Part shown: positions 1 through 6,256 of the stretch, in pieces | Numbering within the stretch: position 1 is the stretch's first letter | Layout of the letters: each line of letters begins with the position of its first letter | Assembly: GCA_964634755.1 (NCBI GenBank) | Contig: CAZWJH010000101.1 | Location: 1-8,021, forward strand | Direction: 5' to 3' | DNA length: 8,021 bases | From: JALXDT01 sp964634755 | GTDB lineage: Bacteria; Acidobacteriota; Aminicenantia; JAMOAD01 | Made by a program: the position numbers and the translations under genes | Notes under the pieces: model-generated | Database searches by the model: none | The model's input: only the letters and a program-made list of their open reading frames with translations | What the model was told of the DNA's origin: nothing

Positions 1-1
1 T

Positions 2-43
2 TTTTTTGATGAAACATTCCTCTTTCGGTTAGATTATTTTTGA
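2..43 (+). CDS. 3' end of an unidentified gene, possibly an outer-membrane beta-barrel protein (partial)
   Basis: Frame 2 is open from the window edge to a TGA at 41-43 and reads FFDETFLFRLDYF. Alternating hydrophobic residues and a terminal Phe resemble the last beta-strand of an outer-membrane barrel protein, which is the signal recognised by the BAM machinery. Only 13 residues are visible, so both the reading frame and the identity are guesses. An alternative is non-coding sequence. No convincing terminator follows before the tRNA promoter. Confidence 0.25.
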   Translation, partial: FFDETFLFRLDYF

Positions 44-57
44 AGAAAAAAGTATGC

Positions 58-86
58 TTGAACAAAACATAAACTTATTATAAAAT
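58..86 (+). promoter_or_regulatory. sigma70-type promoter of tRNA-His
   Basis: TTGAAC (58-63) and TAAAAT (81-86) are separated by 17 bases, each matching the consensus at 5 of 6 positions. The predicted start is near 93, about 5 bases before the mature tRNA 5' end. The fit is seen in the sequence; activity is inferred. Confidence 0.55.
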
Positions 87-97
87 ACTAAGGATTT

Positions 98-173
98 GGT
101 GAGTGTAGCTCAATGGCAGAGCATCGGACTGTGGATCCGAATGTTGGGGGTTCAAGTCCCCTCACTCACCCCA
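98..173 (+). tRNA. tRNA-His (GTG anticodon)
   Basis: This is a full cloverleaf. The acceptor stem GTGAGTG (99-105) pairs with CACTCAC (163-169). The anticodon stem TCGGA/TCCGA (124-128/136-140) encloses the loop CTGTGGA, with anticodon GTG at 131-133. The T arm has GGGGG (146-150), TTCAAGT and CCCCT (158-162), closed by one G-U pair. CCA is encoded at 171-173. G98 can pair with C170, giving the extra G-1:C73 pair that marks histidine tRNAs for HisRS, so I start the gene at 98. Six T residues follow directly (174-179) and may help termination. The 3' end is a common integration target, which matters given the integrase-like tail next to it. Confidence 0.97.
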
Positions 174-204
174 TTTTTTAAAGATATTAACCCTGACCTT
201 TAAG

Positions 205-261
205 CTAATCTCTATCTTGTGCCGATTTTGTGCCAAAGTTATTCATTCTCCTGTTCTGAAA
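205..261 (-). pseudogene. remnant of a tyrosine integrase C-terminus (putative)
   Basis: Reading leftward from 261 to a TAG at 205-207, the - strand encodes FQNRRMNNFGTKSAQDRD. The GTKSAQ-like ending preceded by Asn/Phe resembles the short tails of many phage or genomic-island tyrosine recombinases, and it sits 31 bases past the 3' end of a tRNA, the classic attB position. None of the catalytic R-H-R-Y region is present: the frame hits a stop at 286-288 and no integrase homology is visible beyond. I infer a decayed leftover of an integrated element. The resemblance is from memory and the stretch is short, so chance is possible. No second copy of the tRNA 3' end was found in the window. Confidence 0.35.
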
Positions 262-304
262 TAAACAAAAAAATGTATTTTTTCATTCACTTCGAAAAGC
301 TTTC

Positions 305-333
305 TGGAAAAGTTTTATAAAAAATGTTAATCT
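305..333 (+). promoter_or_regulatory. putative extended -10 promoter of the GT-C gene
   Basis: TG at 325-326, one base, then TAATCT (328-333) forms a weak extended -10 element, with TGGAAA (305-310) 17 bases upstream as a poor -35. The predicted start would be at or next to the ATG at 340. A rival -10, TATAAA (316-321), would give a leader of about 12 bases. No Shine-Dalgarno lies between either element and the ATG. The arrangement resembles that of the GT2 gene at 2306. Confidence 0.3.
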
Positions 334-339
334 AAATAA

Positions 340-2172
340 ATGGGAAAAGATACAAAGAATAAAATTTCTTTATCAGTATTAGTAATCTTCTCCGTAATTT
401 TGACAATCTATCTTTTGTTTCTTAATTATACAATGTTTTTGATTATTCCCCTGATGAAAGCATTATATCTATTATTCTCTTTTTTTACCATAGGTTATTT
501 TATTTCTTTTCTATCAGGTAAAAATTTTAATATTCTTGAGAAAATAGGGATAGGCCTTATTTTTACATCTTTTTATTTTTATTTGGTTTCTTACCTTAGG
601 ATTTTAAATACCTATACAATAGGAATCTATTATTCTTTCGGAGTAATTTCTTTTTATTTCGTCTACAAAAAAAACAAATTAAGAGAATTCTTTTCAATTT
701 CAACCTTCTTTTACAGAAAGTCCTCAGAACTTTTAATCTTTATTATACCTTTCGTTTACGCTTCCTTACCTTCAACCTTTTATGATACTCTTGTTTATCA
801 TCTAGGAATCCCAAACTTATATCTAAGAAACGGAGGTTTTATTAAAACACCATTTTTTTTATATGCAAATACTTCAATTTATTATGAACTATCTTTAATA
901 CCTGCAGTATACACCGGTGATTTTGTTCCTCGTTTATTTCATTTTTTTCTTTCTACAGTTTTTATTCTATCTTTTGCTGATTTTTCTGAAAAATACTTTA
1001 ACTTAAAAAGAAAAAACTATCTTCTTTTCTTGATAATTTCTATGACAGTATCACTCTTTCTTTTGTCCACTGTGAAAAATGACATCATCGCTGCGATGTT
1101 TATCTTTTTAGGAATTTCAAACTATTTAAAAAAAAGATATTCTTTATCTGGAGTTTTTTGGGGTTTCTCAATAGGAATAAAATATTTTAGCCTTTTAATT
1201 ATATCTATCTTTCTTATCTTTGAATTCATCCCATTGAATCAGAGAAAAATAAAAAAATTCTTTTTAATTGGAATTACTTCTTTAATTATTTTAATGCCAC
1301 TTTTTATAAAAAACTATAAATTCACATCAAACCCTGTATATCCCTTTTTTAATAAAGTGTTTAAAAATTCCAATTGGGACGCTAACAGAAATTACTATTT
1401 GAAAAAAGATGTAGGAAAAATATTTCACAATTATAAAGACGTTCTAAAATCTTTTTATTCTCTCTCTTTTAAAAATCATGGTTCTTTGGGACGAATAGGT
1501 CCTATTTTTCTTATTTTTTTACCCTTCATTGCTATTTTTGGAACAAATAGATTAAAACTCGTTCTTTTTGCTCTCATTTCTATCTTTATTAGCTGTTTTT
1601 TCACAGGAAGTATAAGGTTCTTTTACATTTCAATTCTTTTCTTAACCCCTTTTGTAATTGAAATTCTTGAAAAGGTAAACTTAAAATTATTAAGAATAAT
1701 CTTTTTTATTGTTATCATGACAAATCTTCTTACATCTATTTCCATCATGGAGAGAATTTACTCTTTTCATTCTTTATACTCATGGAATAATTCTATTTAC
1801 ACCTACAAAGTAAAGTACTTCCCTCCTTATAAAATATATTCATTCATTAATCGCCATACTCCTCCCAAAAGCAAATTTCTCATAGTCGGAGAAGCAAGAA
1901 ACTTCTATTTTAAAAGAACTTATGCTGTTTCTTCAGCCATTGATTACTCCCTACTAAAACCTTATCTTAACCGCAGCCAGACACCGGAAGAATTCTTTAA
2001 AAATATAAAAAATGATGGCTTTAGCTATATTTTCCTTTCCTTGGGAGAATTTATCAGGCTACAAAAAGAATATAAACGATTAAACAAAAAAGAAATGAAG
2101 AAATTTAATTATTTCTTCTCCACAAGAAAACCTATCTTTAAAAATAAGATGTATTTCATTTATAAATTATGA
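340..2172 (+). CDS. GT-C fold glycosyltransferase, PMT_2/RgtA-D-like integral membrane protein
   Basis: This 610-residue polytopic protein has about a dozen hydrophobic segments between residues 10 and 480, then a soluble C-terminal domain of about 120 residues. Around residues 148-161 it carries YDTLVYHLGIPNLYL. The Asp (149) in the first outer loop followed by a YHxxxP motif matches the catalytic region of GT-C enzymes that use polyprenyl-phosphate sugars (ArnT, PMT and RgtA-D types). NPVYPFFN (331-338) is also common in this group. The C-terminal part (about 495-610) has the look of the extracytoplasmic domain of such proteins. It probably transfers a sugar from a lipid-phosphate donor to a lipid, glycan or protein outside the cytoplasmic membrane; the acceptor is unknown. 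The GT2 gene downstream could make the donor. The ATG has no Shine-Dalgarno, but the MGKDTKNK start just before TM1 is sensible and no better start is seen. Confidence 0.8.
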   Translation: MGKDTKNKISLSVLVIFSVILTIYLLFLNYTMFLIIPLMKALYLLFSFFTIGYFISFLSGKNFNILEKIGIGLIFTSFYFYLVSYLRILNTYTIGIYYSFGVISFYFVYKKNKLREFFSISTFFYRKSSELLIFIIPFVYASLPSTFYDTLVYHLGIPNLYLRNGGFIKTPFFLYANTSIYYELSLIPAVYTGDFVPRLFHFFLSTVFILSFADFSEKYFNLKRKNYLLFLIISMTVSLFLLSTVKNDIIAAMFIFLGISNYLKKRYSLSGVFWGFSIGIKYFSLLIISIFLIFEFIPLNQRKIKKFFLIGITSLIILMPLFIKNYKFTSNPVYPFFNKVFKNSNWDANRNYYLKKDVGKIFHNYKDVLKSFYSLSFKNHGSLGRIGPIFLIFLPFIAIFGTNRLKLVLFALISIFISCFFTGSIRFFYISILFLTPFVIEILEKVNLKLLRIIFFIVIMTNLLTSISIMERIYSFHSLYSWNNSIYTYKVKYFPPYKIYSFINRHTPPKSKFLIVGEARNFYFKRTYAVSSAIDYSLLKPYLNRSQTPEEFFKNIKNDGFSYIFLSLGEFIRLQKEYKRLNKKEMKKFNYFFSTRKPIFKNKMYFIYKL

Positions 2173-2240
2173 TATTAATTTGGATATTGCTATCATCTTT
2201 GTACTCTACCTCTCTCTTTTTAAAAGGAAAACTCTTTTAA
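2169..2240 (+). CDS. possible tiny hydrophobic peptide overlapping the GT-C stop codon
   Basis: An ATG at 2169 overlaps the GT-C stop as ATGA and opens a 23-codon frame, beginning MILIWILLSSLYS and ending in a Lys-rich KGKLF. It would form one membrane-spanning helix with a basic C-terminus. The ATGA overlap suggests translational coupling. There is no other support: it could equally be the remnant of a longer membrane protein or chance in AT-rich DNA. The remaining bases to 2290 are AT-rich, with the small palindrome CTTTTAAAAG and no clear terminator. Confidence 0.2.
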   Translation: MILIWILLSSLYSTSLFLKGKLF

Positions 2241-2271
2241 AAGTAAATTTAAAAGACCAATTATCTTTTAT

Positions 2272-2300
2272 TTTAAATTCCCCTTTTTAACTGTTATAAT
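2272..2300 (+). promoter_or_regulatory. extended -10 promoter of the GT2 gene, placing the start at the ATG
   Basis: A consensus TATAAT (2295-2300) is preceded by TG one base upstream (2292-2293), a textbook extended -10. TTTAAA (2272-2277) lies 17 bases upstream as a weak -35. Only five bases separate the -10 from the ATG at 2306, so the expected transcription start is the A of the ATG itself. There is no room for a Shine-Dalgarno, so the mRNA would be leaderless. Confidence 0.55.
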
Positions 2301-2305
2301 AAAAT

Positions 2306-3040
2306 ATGGGAAAAAAGCTTAGCATTATAATGCCTGTTTATAATGAAGAAAAGACTGTGGAAAAGATAGTGGAAACAGCATTAAATGTTAAACTTCCGAT
2401 TAAAAAAGAGTTAATAATAGTAGATGATTTTTCAACAGACAAGAGCTATCAAATCCTTTCATCCCTTAAAGAAAAACACAGGGAAATAAAGCTTTTCAAA
2501 AATGAAAAAAACATGGGGAAAGGCTATTCATTACAAAAAGGGATAGAAGAGGCAACTGGAGATATAATAATAATTCAGGATGCTGATTTGGAGTATGATC
2601 CGAATGAATATAATAAATTGATAAAACCCATATTAGAAAACAGGGCTGATGTTGTTTATGGATCAAGGTTCATAACAACAGAGGCAAGAAGAGTTCTTTA
2701 CTTCTGGCACTATATAGGGAATAAAATCTTAACACTTTTCTCAAATATGCTATCAAATTTAAATCTCTCTGACATGGAGACCTGCTATAAAGTTTTCAGA
2801 GCCGATATTATAAAAAAGATAAAACTTACTGAAAACAGATTCGGATTTGAACCTGAAGTAACATTCAAATTATCAAAGATAAAGGGAATTAAAGTATATG
2901 AAATTGGGATTTCTTATCATGGGAGAACTTACGAAGAGGGAAAGAAAATTAATTGGAAAGACGGAGTAAGGGCATTTTATGTTTTGATAAAAAACTTTAT
3001 TCTCTATATCTTTAAAGGTAAAAAAATTATTTTCAAATAA
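2306..3040 (+). CDS. DPM1-like GT2 glycosyltransferase (polyprenyl-phosphate sugar synthase type)
   Basis: This 244-residue GT-A protein begins SIIMPVYNEEKTVEK (residues 6-20) and has VDD (39-41) for nucleotide-sugar binding. QDADLEYDP (91-99) carries the metal-binding DxD. YGSRF (118-122), DMETCYK (156-162), FEPEV (181-185) and YHGRTYEEGKKINWKDG (204-220) match the DPM/DPG-synthase group, which moves a sugar from GDP- or UDP-sugar to dolichyl or undecaprenyl phosphate. There is no C-terminal membrane anchor, so it is probably a soluble or membrane-associated cytoplasmic enzyme. I infer that it makes the lipid-linked sugar donor for the GT-C protein encoded upstream; the sugar cannot be read from the sequence. 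The start is set by the family N-terminus and the adjacent promoter. Its TAA shares its last A with the ATG of the next gene. Confidence 0.88.
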   Translation: MGKKLSIIMPVYNEEKTVEKIVETALNVKLPIKKELIIVDDFSTDKSYQILSSLKEKHREIKLFKNEKNMGKGYSLQKGIEEATGDIIIIQDADLEYDPNEYNKLIKPILENRADVVYGSRFITTEARRVLYFWHYIGNKILTLFSNMLSNLNLSDMETCYKVFRADIIKKIKLTENRFGFEPEVTFKLSKIKGIKVYEIGISYHGRTYEEGKKINWKDGVRAFYVLIKNFILYIFKGKKIIFK

Positions 3041-3495
3041 TGAATAAATATAAAATCAGAGACCTTAAAACCGATGATATTGAAAGACTTGTTGAAATAG
3101 ATGAAATTTGCTTCCCTGATGAAATCGTTTTTGACAAGGATTTTTTTGAATACCTTTTGACAGATCCGAGAGAAAAAGCTGCAATTGCAATTACTGAAAG
3201 TGAAAAAATCATTGGCTTTATAATTACACTTATTTTTGAAGAAATTGCTGAGATAGCAACAATAGATATCCTTCCTGAGTTCAGAAGAAAAGGCCTTGGA
3301 AAACTCTTGATGGAAGAGACGGAAAAAAGATTAAAAAACAAAGAGGTCCAAATGATTCTACTTCAGGTTGCTGAAAATAATACCGGAGCAATTGAATTTT
3401 ATGAGAATTTAGGGTACATAAAAGTTGAAAAAATTCCCGATTATTATCCTCCGAATATTTCCGCCTTTGTTATGATAAAAGAGGTCGGAGCTTAA
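3040..3495 (+). CDS. rimI: RimI-like GNAT N-acetyltransferase
   Basis: This 151-residue GNAT protein has acetyl-CoA motif A as DILPEFRRKGLGKLL (residues 76-90, RRKGLG pyrophosphate loop) and motif B as GAIEFYENLGY (116-126). The DYYPP segment (134-138) is typical of RimI/ArdI proteins, which acetylate protein N-termini; RimI acts on ribosomal protein S18. Tyr121 aligns with the general acid Tyr115 of E. coli RimI. The place of the base Glu103 (LEVR) is taken by Gln109 (LLQVAENN), and the FPW motif of substrate recognition is reduced to FPD. It may therefore be a RimI paralogue with another target. The start overlaps the GT2 stop as TAATG, so it is translationally coupled. Its 3' end overlaps the convergent B3/4 gene by 4 bases. 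Confidence 0.8.
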   Translation: MNKYKIRDLKTDDIERLVEIDEICFPDEIVFDKDFFEYLLTDPREKAAIAITESEKIIGFIITLIFEEIAEIATIDILPEFRRKGLGKLLMEETEKRLKNKEVQMILLQVAENNTGAIEFYENLGYIKVEKIPDYYPPNISAFVMIKEVGA

Positions 3496-4184
3496 ATTTT
3501 TTCCCTCCTTTTATCCTTATCTAAAATCACAAAACTTACCTTTGCACCGCACTCTTTTTCAAGCAAATTCTTCATCTCCTCTCCTGTCTCTTTTATCAAA
3601 TCCTTTGAAATCTTCCCTATCCCATCAATATTTATAACAGCTCTCTTTGTCTTTTTTGCCATCTTTGAAAAATCACCATTTCTCCAATTCCATTTTCTGC
3701 ACATAACTTTATCTGTTTTATCATCATAATAAATAACTTCACCTTTATCGGGAGTCTCCTCTTTGTCACTTCCCAGGGGAATAAATTTTTCATCCCCTCT
3801 TGCAAAACCCAGAACCAAATTCCCTTCAATTTTATCAGTATCATCTCCTCCGCAGGGAATAATATATTTTAATGATATATAGTTAAAAAGAGCCACCAGG
3901 TTATTTATAAACGGGATTGGCTTCCCTTTGGAAGCCCTTTTTATTAAAGATTTTACAGATGGAGGATATTTATTGGGATTAGAGCCAAACTTTCTGTGGG
4001 CATTATCCCACTCCTCAATATTCTCATGAGAAGTAAACCCTTCCTTTGCTTTCAGCTCTTTTGCCAAAAGTTCTCCAATTAAAGAACTATCCTCTTCATT
4101 ATTAACATTCTCGCAGATAAGAACTCCCCTTTTAAAATCAGGGAATTTTTCAAAAAGTTCATCTTTGATAATGATTTCTTTCAT
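3492..4184 (-). CDS. solo B3/4 domain protein (PheRS beta B3/B4-like, COG3382 type)
   Basis: The 230 residues match the B3/4 fold known from the beta subunit of phenylalanyl-tRNA synthetase, where it hydrolyses misacylated Tyr-tRNA(Phe). Visible family signatures are W59 followed by R64, KFGSNPNKYPPS (65-76), LIKR (80-83), PFINNLVALFNYISL (91-105), GGDDTDKI (112-119) and CRKWNWR (162-168). Stand-alone copies are widespread; a trans-editing or amino-acid/tRNA-related role is usually supposed but not proven. No signal peptide or membrane segment is seen. AGGAGG lies five bases before the ATG and overlaps the TAG of the ATPase gene upstream (nine bases apart), so the two are one operon with coupled translation. 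The 3' end runs tail-to-tail into rimI with a 4-base overlap and no terminator. Confidence 0.85.
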   Translation of the reverse strand: MKEIIIKDELFEKFPDFKRGVLICENVNNEEDSSLIGELLAKELKAKEGFTSHENIEEWDNAHRKFGSNPNKYPPSVKSLIKRASKGKPIPFINNLVALFNYISLKYIIPCGGDDTDKIEGNLVLGFARGDEKFIPLGSDKEETPDKGEVIYYDDKTDKVMCRKWNWRNGDFSKMAKKTKRAVINIDGIGKISKDLIKETGEEMKNLLEKECGAKVSFVILDKDKRREKI

Positions 4185-4193
4185 ATTGGCCTC

Positions 4194-5573
4194 CTAAAAA
4201 TCCGAAATAGAAAAAAGAAAAAGATTTTTTATCTTTAATCCATAATTTAACAACTCCTTTTTAAAACCTTTTTTTGAAAAGATAACATAATATTTTTCAT
4301 AATTTTCATATTCCTCAACCAATTTGCTTTTCTCAATTAACTCATCCAGAACCTTTTTCCCTACCCTGTTTTCTGAATATTTACATTCTCCGAACAATAT
4401 TTTATTTTCCCCTATTCCTACTATGTCTATTTCATTGTTTTTATTCCACCATCTCCCTATCTTCATAAATTCAAAAGGAATTCTGTTTTTAATTAAAAAT
4501 TCTGTCGATACTTTTTCAAAATTTCTTGAAACATAGTTGTTAAAAGACTTGTTTACTTTATCCACTACAAATTTAATATTATCCATTTCAATATAAGATT
4601 GAAAAGGAAAAACAAAGGTAAACCAGAATTTAATAAAATTATCCTTTATAAAATAAAGTCCCTTTTTACTCTTGGAAGGATTCTCCTCGGTCACAGGAAC
4701 TTCTCTTTCAATCAATTCGACCAAAATTAATTTATCAATAAATGAAGATAAATTGTTAACTTTAACTTTTAATCTTTTTGAAATATTCCCTATTTTATGC
4801 TTTCCCGATGATATAGCCTCCATAATGGAAAAATAGTTAGTGAGATTATTAAAATCCTCATTCAAAAGAAATTTGGGCTCAAAGTATAAAAATTCCGATT
4901 TATTTAGAATTTTATTCTCTATATTCCACTTCAATGATTTTTTCAAATTAAGCAATTCAATATATTTTGGGATTCCTCCGATAACAGAATAAAATTCAAA
5001 AATTTTTATTAAGTCCTGATCATTAAAAAACTTTTTAAATTCAAAAAATCCCATTGGTTTCAAATGTATTTGCAGTGTTCTTCTTCCGTATAAGGGACTA
5101 TTGTAATTTAAAACCGATTGATACATCATACTCACGGAAGATCCGGAAATAATAAACATCACATTACTCTTGCTCAAAATATCATCCCAAATTCTCTGAA
5201 ATATACTCGGGATCGAAGGATTAACTCTTACTAAATACTGAAATTCATCTATCACTATAATTAGTTTTTTATCTTTTTTATTTGCTCTATTTTTAATGAA
5301 GAAGGCAAACAATCCGTCCCAACTATTAAATTCCGTATCAAAAAGATTTATATCTTTGTATTTTTCCGAAAAAATGCTTTTAAATCTCTGAATTTGTAAT
5401 ACCTCATTTTGTAAATCAGCTTGAAAGTATATATAATCCTTATTTTTAACAAACTCCTTTATCAGTGTGGTTTTACCTACTCTTCTCCTTCCAAAAATCA
5501 CCACAAAAGAACTTCTTTTTTTCCTGTATTCATCATTCAAATTTTTCAATTCACTTTCTCTGTTTACAAACAT
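4194..5573 (-). CDS. AAA+ ATPase of the ATPase_2/DUF234 family with PD-(D/E)xK-like C-terminus
   Basis: This 459-residue protein starts with the family signature FVNRESEL. Walker A is GRRRVGKT (28-35), Walker B is LIIVIDE (104-110), and SGSS (143-146) and PLYGRR (160-165) follow. GGIPKY (199-204) marks the lid region. A winged-helix segment spans about 247-291. The DUF234 part contains YFIKDNFIKFWF (307-318) and then EID (381-383) and FGECK (394-398), an intact E-x-D...E-x-K arrangement of the PD-(D/E)xK nuclease fold. Archaeal and bacterial members are abundant, often multicopy, and mostly of unknown function; some occur in mobile or defence contexts. A Shine-Dalgarno GAGGT sits about four bases before the ATG. 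It is the first gene of an operon with the B3/4 gene and is driven by a promoter covered by a long palindrome. Confidence 0.87.
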   Translation of the reverse strand: MFVNRESELKNLNDEYRKKRSSFVVIFGRRRVGKTTLIKEFVKNKDYIYFQADLQNEVLQIQRFKSIFSEKYKDINLFDTEFNSWDGLFAFFIKNRANKKDKKLIIVIDEFQYLVRVNPSIPSIFQRIWDDILSKSNVMFIISGSSVSMMYQSVLNYNSPLYGRRTLQIHLKPMGFFEFKKFFNDQDLIKIFEFYSVIGGIPKYIELLNLKKSLKWNIENKILNKSEFLYFEPKFLLNEDFNNLTNYFSIMEAISSGKHKIGNISKRLKVKVNNLSSFIDKLILVELIEREVPVTEENPSKSKKGLYFIKDNFIKFWFTFVFPFQSYIEMDNIKFVVDKVNKSFNNYVSRNFEKVSTEFLIKNRIPFEFMKIGRWWNKNNEIDIVGIGENKILFGECKYSENRVGKKVLDELIEKSKLVEEYENYEKYYVIFSKKGFKKELLNYGLKIKNLFLFSISDF

Positions 5574-5582
5574 ACTTACCTC

Positions 5583-5621
5583 AAGTTCGTTTTCAAATTA
5601 TAATAATTTAAAAACGAACTT
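5583..5621. promoter_or_regulatory. 39-bp near-perfect palindrome over the ATPase promoter (putative operator)
   Basis: The left arm (5583-5600) begins AAGTTCGTTTT and the right arm (5604-5621) ends AAAACGAACTT. Of 18 paired positions 17 match, around a 3-base centre TAA. On the - strand the palindrome begins one base after the -35 box, contains the -10 box and reaches past the start site. This is the position of an operator for a dimeric or tetrameric repressor. A terminator is unlikely: it lies before a gene, the loop is tiny and no T-run follows. The regulator is not identified. Confidence 0.6.
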
Positions 5622-5628
5622 TTGTCAA
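5600..5628 (-). promoter_or_regulatory. sigma70-type promoter of the ATPase-B3/4 operon
   Basis: On the - strand TTGACA (5628-5623), a 17-base spacer and TATTAT (5605-5600) give a near-consensus promoter. The expected start is near 5593, leaving a leader of about 20 bases with the Shine-Dalgarno GAGGT. Confidence 0.7.
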
Positions 5629-5729
5629 ATGAAGCCTCTCACACCTTAATTAAAATCCCATTTTTAAGTAAAAATCAATCTTAACAGATTCTAAATATTC
5701 CTATTATAATAAAGAATTATAGTTCAGTT

Positions 5730-6251
5730 CTATCTTGCTTTTTTCTTCATAGAATCAACAATTTTCTGCCAAAGATTTCTAGCAGGCTTAAGATATTCGG
5801 TATCAAAGTCAGCCACAATACCATTGCAAAGATTTCTGAGGTCTCCCGGAGCTCCAACGCGTAGCCAATGACCTTTAGGATAATAATATAAATTTGATGT
5901 AAGTAAAACACACATTTGCCTATCTGTTTTATCAACCAGAAGAGTCTTAACCAAGCCATTATCAAAAGGCTCCAGAATAATTACAGATAATACCACACCA
6001 GACTTATAACCACCTTTTGTTAATAGTTCCATTGCAACAATATTAAGTATCCAGCGAGGATTACTATCTGTTACAATAATGTCTCCCAAGCTGCGAAGTT
6101 CTCTGCTAATATAACTCTCAATTTCTCCTTTAATATTTTCATTAGCAGAGACATATACACCAACCCGGCCCGAAAAAGACTGTGTCTTTTGTGCGAAGCA
6201 GATTAATGGTAATAAAAACAGAAAAAAAATGACATAATAACCTTTTTTCAT
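5730..6251 (-). CDS. secreted protein of unknown function
   Basis: This 173-residue protein has a clear Sec signal peptide: MKK, a hydrophobic core (residues 5-18) and a CFA-QK cleavage site after Ala20. Cys18 is not in a proper lipobox (Ile precedes it), so it is probably periplasmic or exported rather than a lipoprotein. The mature part has a segment IESYISRELRSLGDI (44-58), then alternating strands (about 66-110), with a basic C-terminus (MKKKAR). I do not recognise the family; a small alpha/beta periplasmic domain is likely. The gene looks less AT-rich than its neighbours, so it may have a different history. AAAGGAGG is 11 bases from the ATG, longer than usual, because a two-codon minigene lies between them. 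No clear terminator follows: only AT-only small hairpins, for example at 5660-5675. Confidence 0.6.
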   Translation of the reverse strand: MKKGYYVIFFLFLLPLICFAQKTQSFSGRVGVYVSANENIKGEIESYISRELRSLGDIIVTDSNPRWILNIVAMELLTKGGYKSGVVLSVIILEPFDNGLVKTLLVDKTDRQMCVLLTSNLYYYPKGHWLRVGAPGDLRNLCNGIVADFDTEYLKPARNLWQKIVDSMKKKAR

Positions 6252-6256
6252 AGCAT
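6248..6256 (-). promoter_or_regulatory. two-codon minigene ATG-CTA-TGA overlapping the start of the secreted-protein gene
   Basis: AGGAGG (6268-6263 on the - strand) is six bases from an ATG at 6256 but eleven from the real start at 6251. The first ATG reads ATG CTA TGA, and its stop overlaps the gene start as ATGA. Initiation at the better-placed ATG followed by re-initiation, or ribosome stalling, would control expression. The main start is chosen because it alone opens the signal-peptide frame. Confidence 0.4.

Noticed and set aside
1..17. Minus-strand start MFHQKK leaving the window, preceded by GAGG
   Set aside because: The spacing between GAGG and ATG is a single base and only six codons are visible; not supportable.
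3033..3341. 102-codon minus-strand ORF opposite rimI
   Set aside because: Ser/Ile-rich low-complexity translation lying antisense to a well-supported GNAT gene; a shadow frame.
3632..3844. 70-codon minus-strand ORF inside the B3/4 gene
   Set aside because: Alternative frame of a conserved domain; no start signal and no recognisable motif.
4324..4536. Plus-strand ORF opposite the ATPase C-terminal region
   Set aside because: Antisense to the conserved ExK region of the ATPase; composition of a shadow frame.
5583..5621. Palindrome read as a Rho-independent terminator
   Set aside because: It lies upstream of a gene over its promoter, has AT-rich inner arms, a 3-base centre and no T-run after it.
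5421..5649. Two overlapping 60-codon plus-strand ORFs across the ATPase start and its promoter
   Set aside because: Antisense to Walker A and the palindromic promoter; no Shine-Dalgarno and no motif.
5747..5965. 72-codon minus-strand ORF inside the secreted-protein gene
   Set aside because: Alternative frame of a gene with a clear signal peptide and Shine-Dalgarno.
6194..6205. Lipobox at Cys18 of the secreted protein
   Set aside because: The residue before Cys is Ile rather than Gly/Ala/Ser, and a good signal peptidase I site (CFA-Q) is present.
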